Assembly (NCBI GenBank): GCA_947246775.1
Contig: CAMXTM010000092.1
Span: 1 to 7,292 of the forward strand
Reading direction: 5' to 3'
Length of the DNA: 7,292 bases
From: an uncultured Clostridium sp.
GTDB lineage: Bacteria > Bacillota > Clostridia > Lachnospirales > Anaerotignaceae
Under the pieces are notes generated by a model, which was not told the DNA's origin, searched no databases, and was given only the letters and a program-made list of their open reading frames with translations. The position numbers and the translations under genes are program-made. Shown here piece after piece: positions 6,011 through 7,292 of the stretch; within the stretch, counting starts at the first letter, position 1, and each line of letters begins with the position of its first letter.

Positions 6011-6059
6011 CATTTTTTTAAATTTTTGCGAAAGTGTATAAAAGATTGGTCATTTTATA

Positions 6060-6087
6060 TTGCTTTTTTATAGCAATATGTTATGAT
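6060..6087 (+). promoter_or_regulatory. Extended -10 promoter of the EamA gene, with overlapping palindrome
   Basis: TTGCTT (6060-6065), 16 nt, then TATGAT (6082-6087) preceded by TGT, an extended -10. An 8-bp inverted repeat ATATTGCT (6057-6064) / AGCAATAT (6072-6079) with a 7-nt centre covers the -35 and spacer, a position suited to a repressor operator. The transcript would start near 6094, leaving a leader of about 45 nt. Confidence 0.65.
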
Positions 6088-6109
6088 ACCATAAGGAAAA
6101 AACGGAAAT

Positions 6110-6131
6110 TTGAGACAAGGTCTCAAGGAGG
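6110..6131 (+). promoter_or_regulatory. Hairpin abutting the EamA ribosome binding site
   Basis: TTGAGAC (6110-6116) and GTCTCAA (6120-6126) form a perfect 7-bp stem with a 3-nt loop. Its last base is the first base of the Shine-Dalgarno AGGAGG (6126-6131), itself 7 nt from the ATG at 6139. The stem could affect ribosome access or mRNA stability. This ribosome binding site fixes the start at 6139, not at the upstream in-frame ATG at 6034, which precedes the promoter. Confidence 0.5.
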
Positions 6132-6138
6132 TTTTATA

Positions 6139-7038
6139 ATGGAACAAAAGACAAAAGAAAATTTAAAAGGCTTTTTGTTGGTTGCTTTTGGTGCTTGCTG
6201 CTGGGGTATTTCTGGCAATGTTGGGCAATTTTTAAGAACAACAAGGGGCTTTTCTATGGAATGGATTGTTAGCTGTCGCTTACTAGTAGGCGGTTTTTTA
6301 CTTTTATGCTATCTTGCTGCAAAACAGAAAAAGCAAGCCTTTACCATATGGCAAAACAAACTATTTCGCATATCACTACCACTATTTGCTATATTTGGTA
6401 TGCTACCTGCGCAGTACACCTATTTTGTAGCAATCAAACATTCTAATGCGGCAACGGCAACGGTATTACAATATACAGGGCCAGTGCTTATTGTACTCTA
6501 TATGGCATTACGACAAAAAAAATTGCCAACGAAAACCGAATGTCTTGCGGTAGTATGTGCGCTATTTGGTACTTTTTTACTGGCGACACATGGCAATTTC
6601 CATACTTTAGCACTCTCTCCACAGGCATTATTTTGGGGCATACTGTCTGCCTTTGCGCTTGCCTTTTATACCATACAACCTAAAAAAATGCTAGAACACT
6701 GGGATTCTACTTTTGTAATTGGTTGGGGAATGTTTTTAGCAGGCATTGTATTGACACCATTTTACCCATTGAGCCACTTTACAGGCACAATGGACACTAC
6801 CGCAATCATAGCAATGCTTTTTATCCTATCTTTTGGCACAATCTTTGCTTTTTGCTGTTATCTTGCTGGGGTTGCCATTGTGGGAGCAACAAAGGGCAGT
6901 TTAATTGCTTGTTTAGAACCGCTTTCTGCTACAGTTGTTTCGATTGTTTGGCTAAAAGAAAGTTTTACCTATATTGATTTTATTGGATTTGCTTTTATTA
7001 TTGCCACAATCGGTATGTTGTCCTTACCAAAAAAATAA
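6139..7038 (+). CDS. EamA/DMT-family membrane transporter
   Basis: This 299-residue inner-membrane protein has the usual length and 10-helix layout of the drug/metabolite transporter superfamily, with two tandem EamA repeats at about residues 10-127 and 164-295. Typical marks are the first-helix pattern LLVAFGACCWGISG (13-26), the helix-3/4 stretch QYTYFVAIKHSNAATATVLQ-type segment (92-111) leading to YTGPVLIVL (112-120), and LEPLSATVVSIVWLKESFTYIDFIG (259-283), the classic end of the second EamA unit. Family members export amino acids, other metabolites or drugs, and the substrate here cannot be read from sequence. An in-frame extension to 6034 exists but would begin upstream of the promoter and lacks a ribosome binding site. 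The gene stands alone, divergent from putP and convergent with the rubredoxin-domain gene. Confidence 0.9.
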   Translation: MEQKTKENLKGFLLVAFGACCWGISGNVGQFLRTTRGFSMEWIVSCRLLVGGFLLLCYLAAKQKKQAFTIWQNKLFRISLPLFAIFGMLPAQYTYFVAIKHSNAATATVLQYTGPVLIVLYMALRQKKLPTKTECLAVVCALFGTFLLATHGNFHTLALSPQALFWGILSAFALAFYTIQPKKMLEHWDSTFVIGWGMFLAGIVLTPFYPLSHFTGTMDTTAIIAMLFILSFGTIFAFCCYLAGVAIVGATKGSLIACLEPLSATVVSIVWLKESFTYIDFIGFAFIIATIGMLSLPKK

Positions 7039-7048
7039 AAAAAATAAT

Positions 7049-7089
7049 AAATTCCCTATCTTTCTGTTGATAAAAAAGATAGGGAATTT
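7049..7089. terminator. Bidirectional Rho-independent terminator
   Basis: A 15-bp perfect stem (7049-7063 with 7075-7089) has an 11-nt loop. T-runs follow on the plus strand (7087-7093), and the A-rich stretch 7031-7050 gives a U-rich tail on the minus strand. It begins 10 nt after the EamA stop and 14 nt beyond the stop of the convergent gene, so it ends both transcripts. Confidence 0.9.
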
Positions 7090-7103
7090 TTTTACTTTAA
7101 ATA

Positions 7104-7292
7104 TTATTTTAAAATTTCGCAAGGCTCAAAAGAACCAATCGCTTGACAGACAGAACATACATCAGGGCGTTCCTCAAAAACAGCACCACAGAACATACAG
7201 CGATAGCCTCTTACTTTTTGCTTTGGTTCTGGCTTTTCTTCTGTTTTTTTGCCTTTTTGCATTAAGTGCAACATTGCCTCCAAAAACCTTCT
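7104..7292 (-). CDS. Rubredoxin-like C-terminal domain, partial gene
   Basis: Sixty-two codons are visible before the TAA at 7104-7106, and the frame is open to the window edge. After a helical-looking piece (FLEAMLHLM) and a charged Lys/Glu/Pro linker comes a small rubredoxin-like zinc-ribbon: CMFC (visible residues 32-35), then 10 residues including RPDV, then CSVC (46-49), with four Cys placed to bind one Fe. The 10-residue gap is shorter than in true rubredoxin and closer to rubrerythrin tails. Such tails occur on anaerobe flavoproteins, acyl-CoA dehydrogenases and rubrerythrins, so the parent protein is open. An ATG at 7272-7274 has GGAGG only 2 nt upstream, and a TTG at 7269-7271 has it 5 nt upstream. 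A free-standing protein of about 55 residues is therefore possible, though I favour a longer gene. Confidence 0.7.
   Translation of the reverse strand, partial: RRFLEAMLHLMQKGKKTEEKPEPKQKVRGYRCMFCGAVFEERPDVCSVCQAIGSFEPCEILK

Noticed and set aside
5797..6021. Plus-strand open frame in the putP-EamA gap
   Set aside because: It starts at a TTG without a Shine-Dalgarno, ends in low-complexity Phe/Leu coded by T-runs, and lies antisense to the putP promoter and leader.
6034..6138. N-terminal extension of the EamA protein to the ATG at 6034
   Set aside because: The extension precedes the promoter, lacks a ribosome binding site and adds non-family residues, while 6139 has AGGAGG 7 nt upstream.

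Overview
The window is AT-rich DNA with strong AGGAGG-type ribosome binding sites, compact operons and U-tract hairpin terminators. The gene set (YabE/RpfB-like 3D protein, PPi-type phosphofructokinase, sodium/solute symporter, rubredoxin-like domain) points to an anaerobic low-GC Firmicute, most likely a Clostridia member of the Lachnospiraceae/Anaerotignum kind. That placement is an inference from style and gene content; no marker gene is present.

Layout: (1) 1-242, a leader region with a plausible promoter and several hairpins, leading into (2) a plus-strand secreted DUF348-G5-3D cell-wall protein (243-1139). (3) A hairpin terminator at 1143-1178 serves both this gene and a convergent minus-strand operon, which in transcription order is a small ABM/YgiN-type protein (3758-4048), a PPi-type 6-phosphofructokinase (2522-3742) and an unrecognised secreted protein with a predicted repetitive beta fold (1183-2499). 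Gaps between these are 15 and 22 nt. (4) 4049-4217 is a repeat- and hairpin-rich gap. (5) A minus-strand PutP-type Na+/proline symporter (4218-5693) has a strong promoter about 290 nt upstream of its start, so it carries a long, foldable leader. (6) A divergent plus-strand EamA/DMT transporter (start 6139) has its own extended -10 promoter. (7) A second bidirectional terminator (7049-7089) separates it from a minus-strand gene that runs off the window and ends in a rubredoxin-like domain.

The genes look like ordinary housekeeping and transport functions, and I see no phage, IS, CRISPR or defence system. The unexplained signal lies between genes. A 29-nt motif occurs three times: just upstream of the ribosome binding sites of putP and of the ABM-PFK operon, where it forms the 3' arm of a stem-loop, and once overlapping the putP stop codon. 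This could be a shared cis-regulatory leader or a small dispersed repeat. The putP leader, a micro-duplication at the ABM start codon and the leader of the 3D gene also merit a look.
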